64,000 bases of DNA from Paracoccaceae bacterium. Its GTDB lineage: Bacteria > Pseudomonadota > Alphaproteobacteria > Rhodobacterales > Rhodobacteraceae. A program made the position numbers and the translations under genes. Shown here one piece after another: positions 51,009-59,483 of this stretch. The DNA lies in assembly GCA_002709405.1 (NCBI GenBank), contig PAQV01000055.1, positions 1 through 64,000 of the forward strand, given 5' to 3'. The notes beneath the pieces were generated by a model. It saw only the letters and a list, made by a program, of their open reading frames with translations, ran no database searches and had not been told where the DNA came from. Position 1 is the stretch's first letter; every line of letters begins with the position of its first letter.

Positions 51009-52259
51009 ATGACGACGACTTTTACAGGCGCCACCGTCTACCTGCCCGGCGAGCATGTCGAAACCACCGTGACAATCGACGACGGCCGCATCGCCGAGAT
51101 CGGCGGGCCGGTAACGGGCACCGTGATCGACGCGCGGGGCCTGGTGCTGGCCCCCGCCCTGGTGGACGTGCATGGCGACGCCTTTGAACGGCAGCTGATG
51201 CCCCGGCCCGGCGTGTTCTTTCCGCTGGAAGCGGCGGTGATCGACACCGACCGGCAACTGGCCTCCAACGGGATCGCCACCGCCTATCACGCCATCACCC
51301 TGGGCTGGGAGCCGGGCCTGCGCGACGTGACGCGCGGGCGCGACCTGATGCGCTGCATGACCGCCCTGGCGCCGCGCCTGCTGGTGGAAAACCGCGTGCA
51401 GCTGCGCTGGGAAACCTTCGCCTTCGAGGCGCTGGACATCATCACAGAGGCCCTGTCCGGCCCGTTGCTGCCCTCGATCGCGTTCAACGACCACACCTCG
51501 ATGACGATGCGGGCCTATGACGTGCCGATCCAGGATCGCGGGTTCGAACTGTCGCCCGACTTTTCCATTGCCGCGCTGGATGACGAGCGGATGAAGGCGC
51601 GGACCGCGTCCAAGGCGCATCGGGCGGGCCTGTCCCAGGACGACTACGTCGCCCTTCTGGGCCGGGTCTGGGAACGCCGGGCCGAGGTGCCGGCGATGAT
51701 CGCCCGGGTGGCCGAGATGGGCCAGGCGAAGGGCGCCCCGATGCTCAGCCACGACGACACCACCTCTGAAACCCGCGCCTGGTTCCGGGGCGTGGGGGCC
51801 GGGGTGGCCGAGTTTCCCATGGTGCTGGAGGCCGCCCAGGCCGCGCGCGACGCTGGCGACGCGATCATCTTCGGTGCGCCCAACGCGGCGCGGGGCGGCA
51901 GCCACATCGGCTCGCTCGCGGCGGGCGACATGGTCGAGGCGGGGCTGTGCGATGCGCTGGCCTCGGACTATTTCTACCCGGCGATGCTGGCGGCCATTGC
52001 CCGGCTGGACCAGGACCGCCGGGCCGACCGGCTGGCCCTGTGGCGGCTGGTCTCCAGCGGGCCGGCGCGGGCCATGGGGCTGGACGACCGGGGCGAGATC
52101 GCCGTGGGTCAGCGGGCCGACCTGGTGCTGGTCGACTGGCCCGAGGGCCATGCCCCGGCCATCACCGGCACCTGGGTCGCGGGGCGCGCGGCCTTTCGCG
52201 GGCAGCCCTCCGGGATGGCTCACGGGGCGGCTGTCGCCCGGCAAAGCGCGCTGGCCTGA
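51009..52259 (+). CDS. phnM: PhnM-like amidohydrolase (ribose 1-methylphosphonate triphosphate diphosphatase family)
   Basis: 416 residues. Opening TTFTGATVYLPGEHVETTVT, then the PhnM signature DVHGDAFERQLMPRPGVFFP and ATAYHAITLGWEPG, MLSHDDTTSE, and GAPNAARGGSHIGSLAAGDM. The metal-binding His and Asp are in these blocks. In C-P lyase pathways PhnM removes pyrophosphate from the triphosphate intermediate. No phnGHIJKL is present in this window, so this homologue may serve a different pathway. Confidence 0.88.
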   Translation: MTTTFTGATVYLPGEHVETTVTIDDGRIAEIGGPVTGTVIDARGLVLAPALVDVHGDAFERQLMPRPGVFFPLEAAVIDTDRQLASNGIATAYHAITLGWEPGLRDVTRGRDLMRCMTALAPRLLVENRVQLRWETFAFEALDIITEALSGPLLPSIAFNDHTSMTMRAYDVPIQDRGFELSPDFSIAALDDERMKARTASKAHRAGLSQDDYVALLGRVWERRAEVPAMIARVAEMGQAKGAPMLSHDDTTSETRAWFRGVGAGVAEFPMVLEAAQAARDAGDAIIFGAPNAARGGSHIGSLAAGDMVEAGLCDALASDYFYPAMLAAIARLDQDRRADRLALWRLVSSGPARAMGLDDRGEIAVGQRADLVLVDWPEGHAPAITGTWVAGRAAFRGQPSGMAHGAAVARQSALA

Positions 52260-52287
52260 GAGCGGGCCTGAAAGCGGGCTGGCCCCA

Positions 52288-53169
52288 TCAGGCCTGGGTG
52301 CGGATCCAGTCGATGAAGATCTGCGTGTCCTGCGAGGGCACGCTGTTCGTCGTCACGAAATACGAGGTGCCAAGGTCGACCGTGCCGTCCGGCCAATGCC
52401 GCAGCGCGCCGTCCTGCACCGCCCGCCCGGTGATCGAGCGCCAGCCCAGCATCAACCCCCGCCCGTCATAGACCGCCTGCGCGGCCTGCACGTAATTGTC
52501 GAAATGCTGGCCTCCGGTGCGGGCGCGCGCGAGACCACGGGCGCTTAAGTAATCCTCCCACCCGGCCCAATGCTGGTTGGTCGGACTGCGCACGTGGATC
52601 AGGGGGGCATCGTCCAGGCCCCGGCCTTCGGCCAGCAGGCGGTCGATCAGCGAAGGCGCGCCCACCGGGCAGATCATTTCGTCGAACAGCTTCTCCGTCC
52701 GGCCCTCGCGCCAGCCCCCGGTGCCATAGCGGAATGCCACGTCGATGCCCGGCGTCAGCACCGGCAGATCGGTGGCCGGCGCCTGCACGTTCACCGTGAT
52801 CTGGCCGTTCTCGGCGTAGAACTCGGGCAACCGGGGCATCAGCCAATAGGTGGCCATGCCCAGGGTGCAGGACACGGTCACCTGGCGCTCGTCCGCCCGG
52901 TGCAGGGCCCGGATGTCGTCCAGGGTGGCCGCGATCCGGCCCAACCCCTCGCGCACGGCCCGGCTCAGCAGCTCTCCGGCCTCGGTCAGCCGGGCCGGGC
53001 GGACGGACCGGTCCATCAGTGGCGTGCCGACGTGGTCTTCGAGCGTGCGCAGGGCCTGGCTGATCGCCGGCTGGGTCACGTTCAGGCGAGCGGCGGCATC
53101 GCGCATGGAGCCGTGGCGGGACACGGCCTCGAAGGTCACCAGCAGGCGCAGGGGGGGAAGGTGATCCAT
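52288..53169 (-). CDS. LysR-family regulator (GcvA-like)
   Basis: 293 residues from ATG 53169. The N terminus LPPLRLLVTFEAVSRHGSMR then DAAARLNVTQPAISQALRTLE is typical of the GcvA group; the effector domain has TVSCTLGMATYWLMPRLPEF. It lies opposite the TauD-type dioxygenase with about 115 bp between, so it probably controls that gene. The phn operon ends just before it. Confidence 0.88.
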   Translation of the reverse strand: MDHLPPLRLLVTFEAVSRHGSMRDAAARLNVTQPAISQALRTLEDHVGTPLMDRSVRPARLTEAGELLSRAVREGLGRIAATLDDIRALHRADERQVTVSCTLGMATYWLMPRLPEFYAENGQITVNVQAPATDLPVLTPGIDVAFRYGTGGWREGRTEKLFDEMICPVGAPSLIDRLLAEGRGLDDAPLIHVRSPTNQHWAGWEDYLSARGLARARTGGQHFDNYVQAAQAVYDGRGLMLGWRSITGRAVQDGALRHWPDGTVDLGTSYFVTTNSVPSQDTQIFIDWIRTQA

Positions 53170-53178
53170 CGGCCACAC

Positions 53179-53201
53179 CTTAAGCAATCGGTTATCCTAA
53201 G
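53179..53201. promoter_or_regulatory. LysR-type operator candidate
   Basis: A CTTAAG and CCTAAG pair 17 bases apart form an imperfect dyad in the divergent gap, close to the LysR start. Consistent with an autoregulatory LysR site; weak evidence. Confidence 0.3.
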
Positions 53202-53284
53202 ATCACACGAAACGGCCTGTGTGAACAGGGGGCCGCGTGAAATGCTGACGGCCAGGATGCCACCACAGACATGGATGCTGCGCC

Positions 53285-54433
53285 ATGAACGATCTCAGCT
53301 CTGCAATGACCGCCCCCCGCGTGGACGCCCTTGGCGACACGGGGCTCGACATCACGCTGGCAGACGGCCGGAGCCATTATTTCAACTATTATTGGCTGCG
53401 CGACAATTGCCCCAGCTCGTTCAGCCCGGTGACGCGGGAACGGGCGTTCGACATCTTCCACCTCGACACCGCGCCCCGGCCCGCATCGGCCCGGGTAGAA
53501 GGCGATGCGCTGGTCATCGACTGGCAGGACGAAGAGCATGTCACGCGGATGCCGCTGGCTTGGCTCGACACTTATGCTGGCGGCAAGCCCCGGCCCGACC
53601 CGGCCGCCCTGCCCCGGCAGGCCTGGTTCAGCGATCATTACCCATCCGTGCCCCGGTTCTCGCAGCCCGACCTGGTGGCGGATGATGCGGCCCGGGCGGC
53701 CTGGATGAAGGCGATGCTGGTGCACGGGGTCACCATCGTCAGCGACATGCCCGACAGCGACGCGGGCCTGACCGAAACGGCCGAGCTGATGGGCTGCGTG
53801 CGGCCGACCTTCTTCGGGGCCTATTTCGACGTCTATACCAAGATCAACCCGACCAATACGGCCTATACCGCCGGGGCGCTGGAGCTGCATACCGACACCC
53901 CGGCCGAGGAATTCTCGCCGGGCATCCAGTTCCTGCATTGCCGGGCCAACACGGTGGACGGGGGCGAGAGCCTTTATGCCGACGGGGTGGCCGTCGCCAA
54001 CGACTTCCGCGCGCGCGATCCCGAAGGGTTCCGGCTGCTGTCCGAAGTGGCGATCCCCTATTACTGCGAGCACGACGACTACGACGCCCGGTCCCGGCAA
54101 TACGTGATCGAGCTGGACGATGACGGAGAGGTGTCGGGGCTGACCATCAGCCAGCACATGGCGGATATCTTCGATCTCGATCAACGGCTGCTGGACAGTT
54201 ACTACCCGGCGTTCTGCCGGTTCGGGCGGATGCTGCAGGAAGAGAAATACGTCATGCGGTTCATGATGAAAGGGGGCGAGTGCATGGTCTTCGACAATCA
54301 CCGCATCGTGCATGGCCGGGCGGCCTATACAGCGTCGAGCGGGGCGCGTTACCTGCGGGGCTGCTACGTGGACCGGGCGGAAATGCGGTCGACCTACCGG
54401 GCGCTGGTCGGAGAAGGACGCTTCAAGGCGTAA
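53285..54433 (+). CDS. Gamma-butyrobetaine hydroxylase/TmpA-type Fe(II)/2-oxoglutarate dioxygenase
   Basis: 382 residues. The N-terminal DUF971-like domain (ITLADGRSHYFNYYWLRDNC) precedes the TauD/TfdA domain with iron ligands in ELHTDTPAEEF (His, Asp) and DNHRIVHGRAAY (distal His), and the 2-oxoglutarate Arg further on. Such two-domain enzymes hydroxylate gamma-butyrobetaine (carnitine synthesis) or 2-trimethylaminoethylphosphonate (TmpA). Its position next to a phosphonate transporter makes the second possibility worth noting, but TmpB is not seen. Upstream GCGCC gap, start ATG 53285. Confidence 0.88.
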   Translation: MNDLSSAMTAPRVDALGDTGLDITLADGRSHYFNYYWLRDNCPSSFSPVTRERAFDIFHLDTAPRPASARVEGDALVIDWQDEEHVTRMPLAWLDTYAGGKPRPDPAALPRQAWFSDHYPSVPRFSQPDLVADDAARAAWMKAMLVHGVTIVSDMPDSDAGLTETAELMGCVRPTFFGAYFDVYTKINPTNTAYTAGALELHTDTPAEEFSPGIQFLHCRANTVDGGESLYADGVAVANDFRARDPEGFRLLSEVAIPYYCEHDDYDARSRQYVIELDDDGEVSGLTISQHMADIFDLDQRLLDSYYPAFCRFGRMLQEEKYVMRFMMKGGECMVFDNHRIVHGRAAYTASSGARYLRGCYVDRAEMRSTYRALVGEGRFKA

Positions 54434-54449
54434 ACCGGTCCGAGGGTTG

Positions 54450-54486
54450 CGTAGGATGGGTGGGGCCGTGCCCCACCCATCTTACG
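54450..54486. repeat. REP-like palindrome, GTAGGATGGGT family, copy 2
   Basis: GTAGGATGGGTGGGGC (54451-54466) pairs with GCCCCACCCATCTTAC (54470-54485) with one G-T wobble, and the outer C-G pair extends it. It starts with the GTAG tetranucleotide typical of REP families that are spread by RAYT transposases. Core shared with 26106-26163. No RAYT gene is in the window. Confidence 0.8.
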
Positions 54487-54577
54487 TCCACTGCATCTGT
54501 GCGCGCCCGTGGCCATTGACCCGCCCTGCCCGGCCTGCTCATGGTGCGGCCATGACATACGGCCCGACCCCACGATC

Positions 54578-56320
54578 ATGAGCGCGCTCTGGCGCGGCAG
54601 CCGCGCGGCGAAACTGCGCATCGCCAGCGGGCTGGTGCTGTTCGTTCACGCCTTTTTCCACTTCATCAATATCGGGATGGTCCTGGTTTCGGTCGAGGCC
54701 GCCGCGGCCATGCAGGAGGTCCGGGAAGACATCCAGCACTCGGCCCCCGGCACGATCCTGCTCTATGGCGCCCTGCTGGGTCACACAATCCTGTCCCTGG
54801 CCAAGCTGTCGCGCCTGCGCCGGCTGCGCATGCCCTTGTCGGCCTGGGTGCAATACGCCTTCGGCCTGGCCATTCCCCTGCTGCTGATCCCGCATTTCAC
54901 CTTTGCCCGCCTGGCCGACCAGGAGTTCGACGTCAACGTGCAGATCGGGTTCATTTCCGGCCTGATCTGGGGCACGCCCGACGGATGGCGGCAGGCGCTG
55001 CTGCTGCTCATGGTCTGGATCCACGGCTGCATCGGCCTGTTCATGTGGCTGCGCCTGACCAATTGGTGGCTGCGCTGGGAACCGGTGATGGCCGGCCTGT
55101 CCGTCTTCGTGCCCACCTGGGCCATTGCCGGCTACGTGACCGAGGCCCGGCGGGTGACGGCACTGCTGGCCGACCCGGCCACTGCCGGGCCCACGCGCGC
55201 GGCTTACAACTGGCCCGACGCCCCGACCTTTGCCGCCCTGATCGACGTGCGCGACATGACGTTAATGGCCTTCTACGTGGCCCTGGCCGCCACCCTGCTG
55301 GCCTGGATCCTGCGCCGCATCCTGGCCCGGCGCGGCACCTTCCCCATCCAGTATGTCGGCGGCCCGCAGGTAACCTCGGCCCGCGGCCCGACCCTACTGG
55401 AAATCAGCCGGACCAACGCCGTTCCCCATGCCGCACTATGCGGCGGCCGCGGGCGCTGTTCCACCTGCCGGGTGGTCATCGAGCACGGCGCGGACCAGTT
55501 GCCCCCGCCCACTGACGCCGAGGCCCGGACGCTGGCGGCCGTCAATGCGCCGCCGAACGCCCGGCTGGCCTGCCAGATCCGCCCGACCGAACCAATGACC
55601 GTCTTCCGGGTCTTCCGCAGCGACGGCCGGCGCGACCGGGCCCATGCCAGCCAGGGCGAGGAACGGCGGCTGGCGATTCTCTTCCTCGACATCCGGGGCT
55701 TTACCGCGCGCACGGCCGGTCAGTTCCCCTATGATGTCGTCTTCCTGCTGAACCGGTTCTTCGACGCCATCGTGCCCCAGATCACCGGTTGCGGGGGCAC
55801 CGTCGACAAGTACCTGGGCGACGGGTTGCTGGCGGTCTTCGATGGCCGGGACGAGGCGACATCGGCCCGCAATGCCCTGCGCGCGGCGTCCGGGATCGGG
55901 GCCGCGCTTGAAACCTTCAACGCGATGCTGGCCTCGGAGAACGGGCAGCCGGTCCGGATCGGCATGGGCCTGCACCTGGGCGACCTGGTCATGGGCGAGA
56001 TCGGCGTGGCCGGGAACGCGCCGCGCACGATCATCGGCGACACCGTCAACGCGGCCAGCCGGCTGGAAGGGGAAACCAAGACGATGGGCGTGGAACTGCT
56101 GGTGTCCGGCCCCCTGCTGGAGGCCGCCGGCCACGACACCTCCGGCCTGCCGATGACAGCCCTGACCCTGCGCGGGCGCGACCTGCCCCTGGAGGCCCTG
56201 CCCGTCGCCCGCGCCGCCCGGCTGGACACGGCCCTGGCGCCGATGCCCGGCGTCTCGGCCCCCCCTGCCCCGGTGACAACGGACATACCCCCGAAACCGG
56301 CCGACCCGCCCGGCCACTGA
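54578..56320 (+). CDS. Membrane adenylate cyclase with 2Fe-2S ferredoxin domain
   Basis: 580 residues from ATG 54578. The N-terminal ~270 residues have about five membrane spans with His in several (FVHAFFHFINIG, GALLGHTIL, IPHFTFARL, VWIHGCIGLF), like the heme-b anchor of succinate dehydrogenase. Next is a plant-type [2Fe-2S] domain (CGGRGRCSTC near 288-297, CQIRP near 332), then a class-III cyclase domain: FLDIRGFT, VDKYLGDGLLAVF (Lys and Asp favour ATP) and GDTVNAASRLE. It should make cAMP in response to the redox or heme state. A longer start (54509) is possible. Confidence 0.9.
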   Translation: MSALWRGSRAAKLRIASGLVLFVHAFFHFINIGMVLVSVEAAAAMQEVREDIQHSAPGTILLYGALLGHTILSLAKLSRLRRLRMPLSAWVQYAFGLAIPLLLIPHFTFARLADQEFDVNVQIGFISGLIWGTPDGWRQALLLLMVWIHGCIGLFMWLRLTNWWLRWEPVMAGLSVFVPTWAIAGYVTEARRVTALLADPATAGPTRAAYNWPDAPTFAALIDVRDMTLMAFYVALAATLLAWILRRILARRGTFPIQYVGGPQVTSARGPTLLEISRTNAVPHAALCGGRGRCSTCRVVIEHGADQLPPPTDAEARTLAAVNAPPNARLACQIRPTEPMTVFRVFRSDGRRDRAHASQGEERRLAILFLDIRGFTARTAGQFPYDVVFLLNRFFDAIVPQITGCGGTVDKYLGDGLLAVFDGRDEATSARNALRAASGIGAALETFNAMLASENGQPVRIGMGLHLGDLVMGEIGVAGNAPRTIIGDTVNAASRLEGETKTMGVELLVSGPLLEAAGHDTSGLPMTALTLRGRDLPLEALPVARAARLDTALAPMPGVSAPPAPVTTDIPPKPADPPGH

Positions 56321-56513
56321 GCCCCGCCCGAAGGCCCTGCCAGCGGAAACCCACCGAAATTGACCGATTCCCGCCCTGATTGTCGCGATAATTAACCACA
56401 TCGGGCCGAAATCACGCATCCGGCGCTAGACTTCTGCCTCTGTCACAGTCTATGCCGCGCCCGACCGGACGGCATTGCAGCCGCCCTGTGCACGAACCAT
56501 CGAGAGATTTGAA

Positions 56514-58232
56514 ATGACAGTGCTTAGCAATCTGGCCCCAATCCCTGAACTTTACGTTTCTTATGACAGTGCCGAAAAACTCAAGGTCGAGGCCGGCAAT
56601 TTCAAGAGCCTGGACCTGACCCCGCGCCAGATCTGCGACCTGGAACTGCTCATGAACGGTGGCTTCGCGCCGCTGAAGGGCTTTCTGACGGAAGAGGATT
56701 ACAACGGCGTCGTCGAGAACATGCGCACCGCCGACGGCACCCTCTGGCCGATGCCGATCACGCTGGACGTGTCGGAAAAGTTCGCAGAGACGCTCGAGAT
56801 CGGTGAAGACATCGCCCTGCGCGACCAGGAAGGCGTGATCCTGGCCACCATGACGGTCACCGACCGCTGGGAGCCGAACAAGTCGCTGGAAGCCGAAAAG
56901 GTCTTTGGCGCCGATGACGATGCCCACCCGGCCGTCAACTACCTGCACAACCACGCGGGCAAGATCTACCTGGGCGGCCCGGTCACCGGCATCCAGCAGC
57001 CGATCCACTACGATTTCCGCGCCCGCCGCGACACGCCCAACGAGCTGCGCGCCTATTTCCGCAAGCTGGGCTGGCGCCGCATCGTGGCCTTCCAGACCCG
57101 CAACCCGCTGCACCGCGCGCACCAGGAACTGACCTTCCGCGCCGCCAAGGACGCGCAGGCCAACCTGCTGATCCACCCGGTTGTCGGCATGACCAAGCCG
57201 GGCGACGTCGACCACTTTACCCGCGTGCGCTGCTACGAGGCCGTCCTGGACAAGTACCCGGGATCGACCACCACCATGTCGCTGCTGCCGCTGGCGATGC
57301 GCATGGCCGGCCCCCGCGAGGCGGTCTGGCACGGGCTGATCCGCCGCAACTACGGCTGTACCCACCTGATCGTCGGCCGCGACCACGCCGGCCCCGGCAA
57401 GAACTCGGCCGGCGAAGATTTCTACGGGCCTTACGACGCGCAAGAGCTGTTCCGCGCGCACCAGGAAGAAATCGGCATCGAAATGGTCGACTTCAAGCAC
57501 ATGGTTTACGTGCAGGAACGCGCCCAGTACGAACCCAACGACGAGATTGCCGACAAGGATGACGTGACCATCCTGAACATCTCGGGCACCGAACTGCGCC
57601 GCCGCCTGGCCGAAGGGCTGGAGATCCCCGAGTGGTTCTCGTTCCCCGAGGTCGTCAACGAGCTGCGCAAGACCAAGCCGCCGCGGGCCAAGCAGGGCTT
57701 CACCGTCTTCTTCACCGGCTTCTCGGGCTCGGGCAAGTCGACGATCGCGAACGCCTTGATGGTCAAGCTGATGGAAATGGGCGGCCGTCCGGTGACCCTT
57801 CTGGATGGCGACATCGTGCGGAAGAACCTGTCCTCGGAACTGGGCTTCTCGAAAGAGCACCGTGACCTGAACATCCGCCGCATCGGCTATGTCGCGTCCG
57901 AGATCACCAAGAACGGCGGTATCGCTATCTGTGCCCCGATCGCGCCTTATGCCACGACCCGCCGGGCCGTGCGCGAGGACATAGAACAGTACGGCGCCTT
58001 TGTCGAAGTGCATGTCGCGACCTCGATCGAGGAATGCGAAAAGCGGGACCGCAAGGGGCTCTACAAGCTGGCCCGCGAAGGCAAGATCAAGGAATTCACC
58101 GGGATCTCCGACCCTTACGATGTGCCGGAAAACCCCGAGCTGAGCCTGGATACGGAAAATGTCGATGTCGACAACTGCGCACACCAGGTGATCCTGAAGC
58201 TGGAAAGCATGGGTCTGATCGCCGCCGATTGA
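56514..58232 (+). CDS. sat: Bifunctional sulfate adenylyltransferase/adenylylsulfate kinase
   Basis: 572 residues: N-terminal ATP sulfurylase (about 1-390) fused to APS kinase (about 395-572). ATP-sulfurylase motifs FQTRNPLHRAHQ (HxxH) and GRDHAGPGKNSAGEDFYGPY are intact. The kinase has P-loop FTGFSGSGKSTIANAL, GDIVRKNLSSELGFS and the PAPS loop. It turns sulfate and two ATP into PAPS for cysteine or sulfated products. ATG 56514 gives the family N terminus. A strong terminator follows. Confidence 0.95.
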   Translation: MTVLSNLAPIPELYVSYDSAEKLKVEAGNFKSLDLTPRQICDLELLMNGGFAPLKGFLTEEDYNGVVENMRTADGTLWPMPITLDVSEKFAETLEIGEDIALRDQEGVILATMTVTDRWEPNKSLEAEKVFGADDDAHPAVNYLHNHAGKIYLGGPVTGIQQPIHYDFRARRDTPNELRAYFRKLGWRRIVAFQTRNPLHRAHQELTFRAAKDAQANLLIHPVVGMTKPGDVDHFTRVRCYEAVLDKYPGSTTTMSLLPLAMRMAGPREAVWHGLIRRNYGCTHLIVGRDHAGPGKNSAGEDFYGPYDAQELFRAHQEEIGIEMVDFKHMVYVQERAQYEPNDEIADKDDVTILNISGTELRRRLAEGLEIPEWFSFPEVVNELRKTKPPRAKQGFTVFFTGFSGSGKSTIANALMVKLMEMGGRPVTLLDGDIVRKNLSSELGFSKEHRDLNIRRIGYVASEITKNGGIAICAPIAPYATTRRAVREDIEQYGAFVEVHVATSIEECEKRDRKGLYKLAREGKIKEFTGISDPYDVPENPELSLDTENVDVDNCAHQVILKLESMGLIAAD

Positions 58233-58252
58233 TCGGATCGAAAGACGAAGGC

Positions 58253-58285
58253 AAAAGGCCCGGGGAACGCTCCCCGGGCCTTTTT
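58253..58285 (+). terminator. Terminator of sat-cysC
   Basis: Perfect 14-base stem (AAAAGGCCCGGGGA with TCCCCGGGCCTTTT), loop ACGC, then an extra T. A-tract and T-tract on both sides make it usable in both directions. Confidence 0.92.
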
Positions 58286-58305
58286 CATTGGCTTTTTGCG
58301 GGCCA

Positions 58306-58355
58306 GAGATTTTTCGGCGAAAAATCTCGATTACGACAATTTTCTCGAAAATTGT
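58306..58355. repeat. Paired tandem palindromes, member 3
   Basis: First: GAGATTTTTCG (58306-58316) and CGAAAAATCTC (58318-58328) around one G. Second: ACAATTTTC (58336-58344) and GAAAATTGT (58347-58355) around TC. Same two-hairpin layout as 2703-2753 and 34147-34191, here between the convergent sat-cysC and phzF genes, just after a terminator. Confidence 0.8.
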
Positions 58356-58368
58356 TGGCTGGCGGGGT

Positions 58369-59259
58369 TCAGACGTCAGCCGAATCCGGCAGCAGCACGT
58401 CACCCTGCATCAGGCCGAACCCCCGTCCCGCGACCTTCACTCCGGTAATGGCATCGGGTGTGCCGACCCGCGTCACCCGAGCGCGCCCCGGCCGATCCAT
58501 CCAATGCCCTTGCTCGGCGGTGAATGCCGCATGGTCCATCAACCCATTCCGCCAGAGATAGGCGGCCATGGCCCCGGTCGCCGACCCCGTAAAGGGATCC
58601 TCGGGCGGCATCGGCGGCGGCAGGAGCAACCGGGAAAACGTGTCACCTGCCTCTGTTGCCCCTTCAAGGGTAACCAGGAAGGGCTCCAGCACGACGTCCA
58701 CAGGCACACCGCAGGCTGCCTTGAACGTGGGCATCGCCTCCGGATCCAGCTTGGCCGCCTTTAACGCGTCGTGATCGCGCAGGACGACGATGCAGAATGG
58801 CAGTCCGGTCGAAACCACCTGCGGCTCGCCGATAATGGCATCCACTGGCAAACCGATCGCGCTGGCGACCACGGCCCGACCCGGCATGACCCCGAATTCC
58901 GGCGCGGCCTGGGTCATCTCGATCAGGTCGCCCTCGATCGTGATCGGCACCACCCCGGCCCCGGTTTCAAGCGTGAGGTGGTCGCCCTTGACCTTGCCCC
59001 GGGCCATCAGGGCCGCCACCGTGGCGATCGTGGGGTGTCCCGCAAACGGGATTTCCTTGGTGGCTATAAAGTAGCGCACCCGCACATCGGCCACCTGGGA
59101 CGACCCTGTAAAGGTGCATTCCACCAGCGAGGTTTCCTTCACGAAGGACGTGCAGGTCGACACGTCCAGCGCCGCGCCGTCATGGACGACGGCGCAGCCA
59201 TTGCCCCCGAACGCCCTGTCCGTGAAGGCATCGACCCAGTCGAAGGCGTAGCGTTTCAA
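58369..59259 (-). CDS. PhzF-family isomerase/epimerase
   Basis: 296 residues. Two-fold diaminopimelate-epimerase-like fold: FDWVDAFTDRAFGGNGCAVV, then FVKETSLVECTFTG with the catalytic Glu, EIPFAGHPTIATVAALM, and PFTGSATGAMAAYLW. PhzF proteins catalyse acid-base proton shifts on small metabolites; outside phenazine producers the substrate is unknown. Overlap ATGA with DUF1150 at 59256 links it to the heat-shock group. Confidence 0.92.
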   Translation of the reverse strand: MKRYAFDWVDAFTDRAFGGNGCAVVHDGAALDVSTCTSFVKETSLVECTFTGSSQVADVRVRYFIATKEIPFAGHPTIATVAALMARGKVKGDHLTLETGAGVVPITIEGDLIEMTQAAPEFGVMPGRAVVASAIGLPVDAIIGEPQVVSTGLPFCIVVLRDHDALKAAKLDPEAMPTFKAACGVPVDVVLEPFLVTLEGATEAGDTFSRLLLPPPMPPEDPFTGSATGAMAAYLWRNGLMDHAAFTAEQGHWMDRPGRARVTRVGTPDAITGVKVAGRGFGLMQGDVLLPDSADV

Positions 59260-59480
59260 TGCAGAGACACCGGCGCATAATCGTTCTGGCGCGCCAGCAC
59301 GAAGGCCATCTTGCGGTCGGCGACCAGGGCCAGCTGCTGTCCCTCGGCATCGTGCACCGCGTAGATCTGGTCAAGCCCCTCGGCCTCGGCCTGGACCTCT
59401 TCGGGCAGGTCGGCCACTTCGACCGTTTTCACGTAGACGATCTGATGCTCGCCGGTCGGAAATTCGTATTGCTCGTTCAT
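59256..59480 (-). CDS. DUF1150 family protein
   Basis: 74 residues. The sequence IVYVKTVEVADLPEEVQAEA followed by QIYAVHDAEGQQLALVADRK is the DUF1150 pattern, found in alphaproteobacteria next to Hsp20. Function unknown. It lies three bases after the Hsp20 stop and overlaps phzF, so it shares the heat-shock promoter. Confidence 0.92.
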   Translation of the reverse strand: MNEQYEFPTGEHQIVYVKTVEVADLPEEVQAEAEGLDQIYAVHDAEGQQLALVADRKMAFVLARQNDYAPVSLH

Positions 59481-59483
59481 GAC

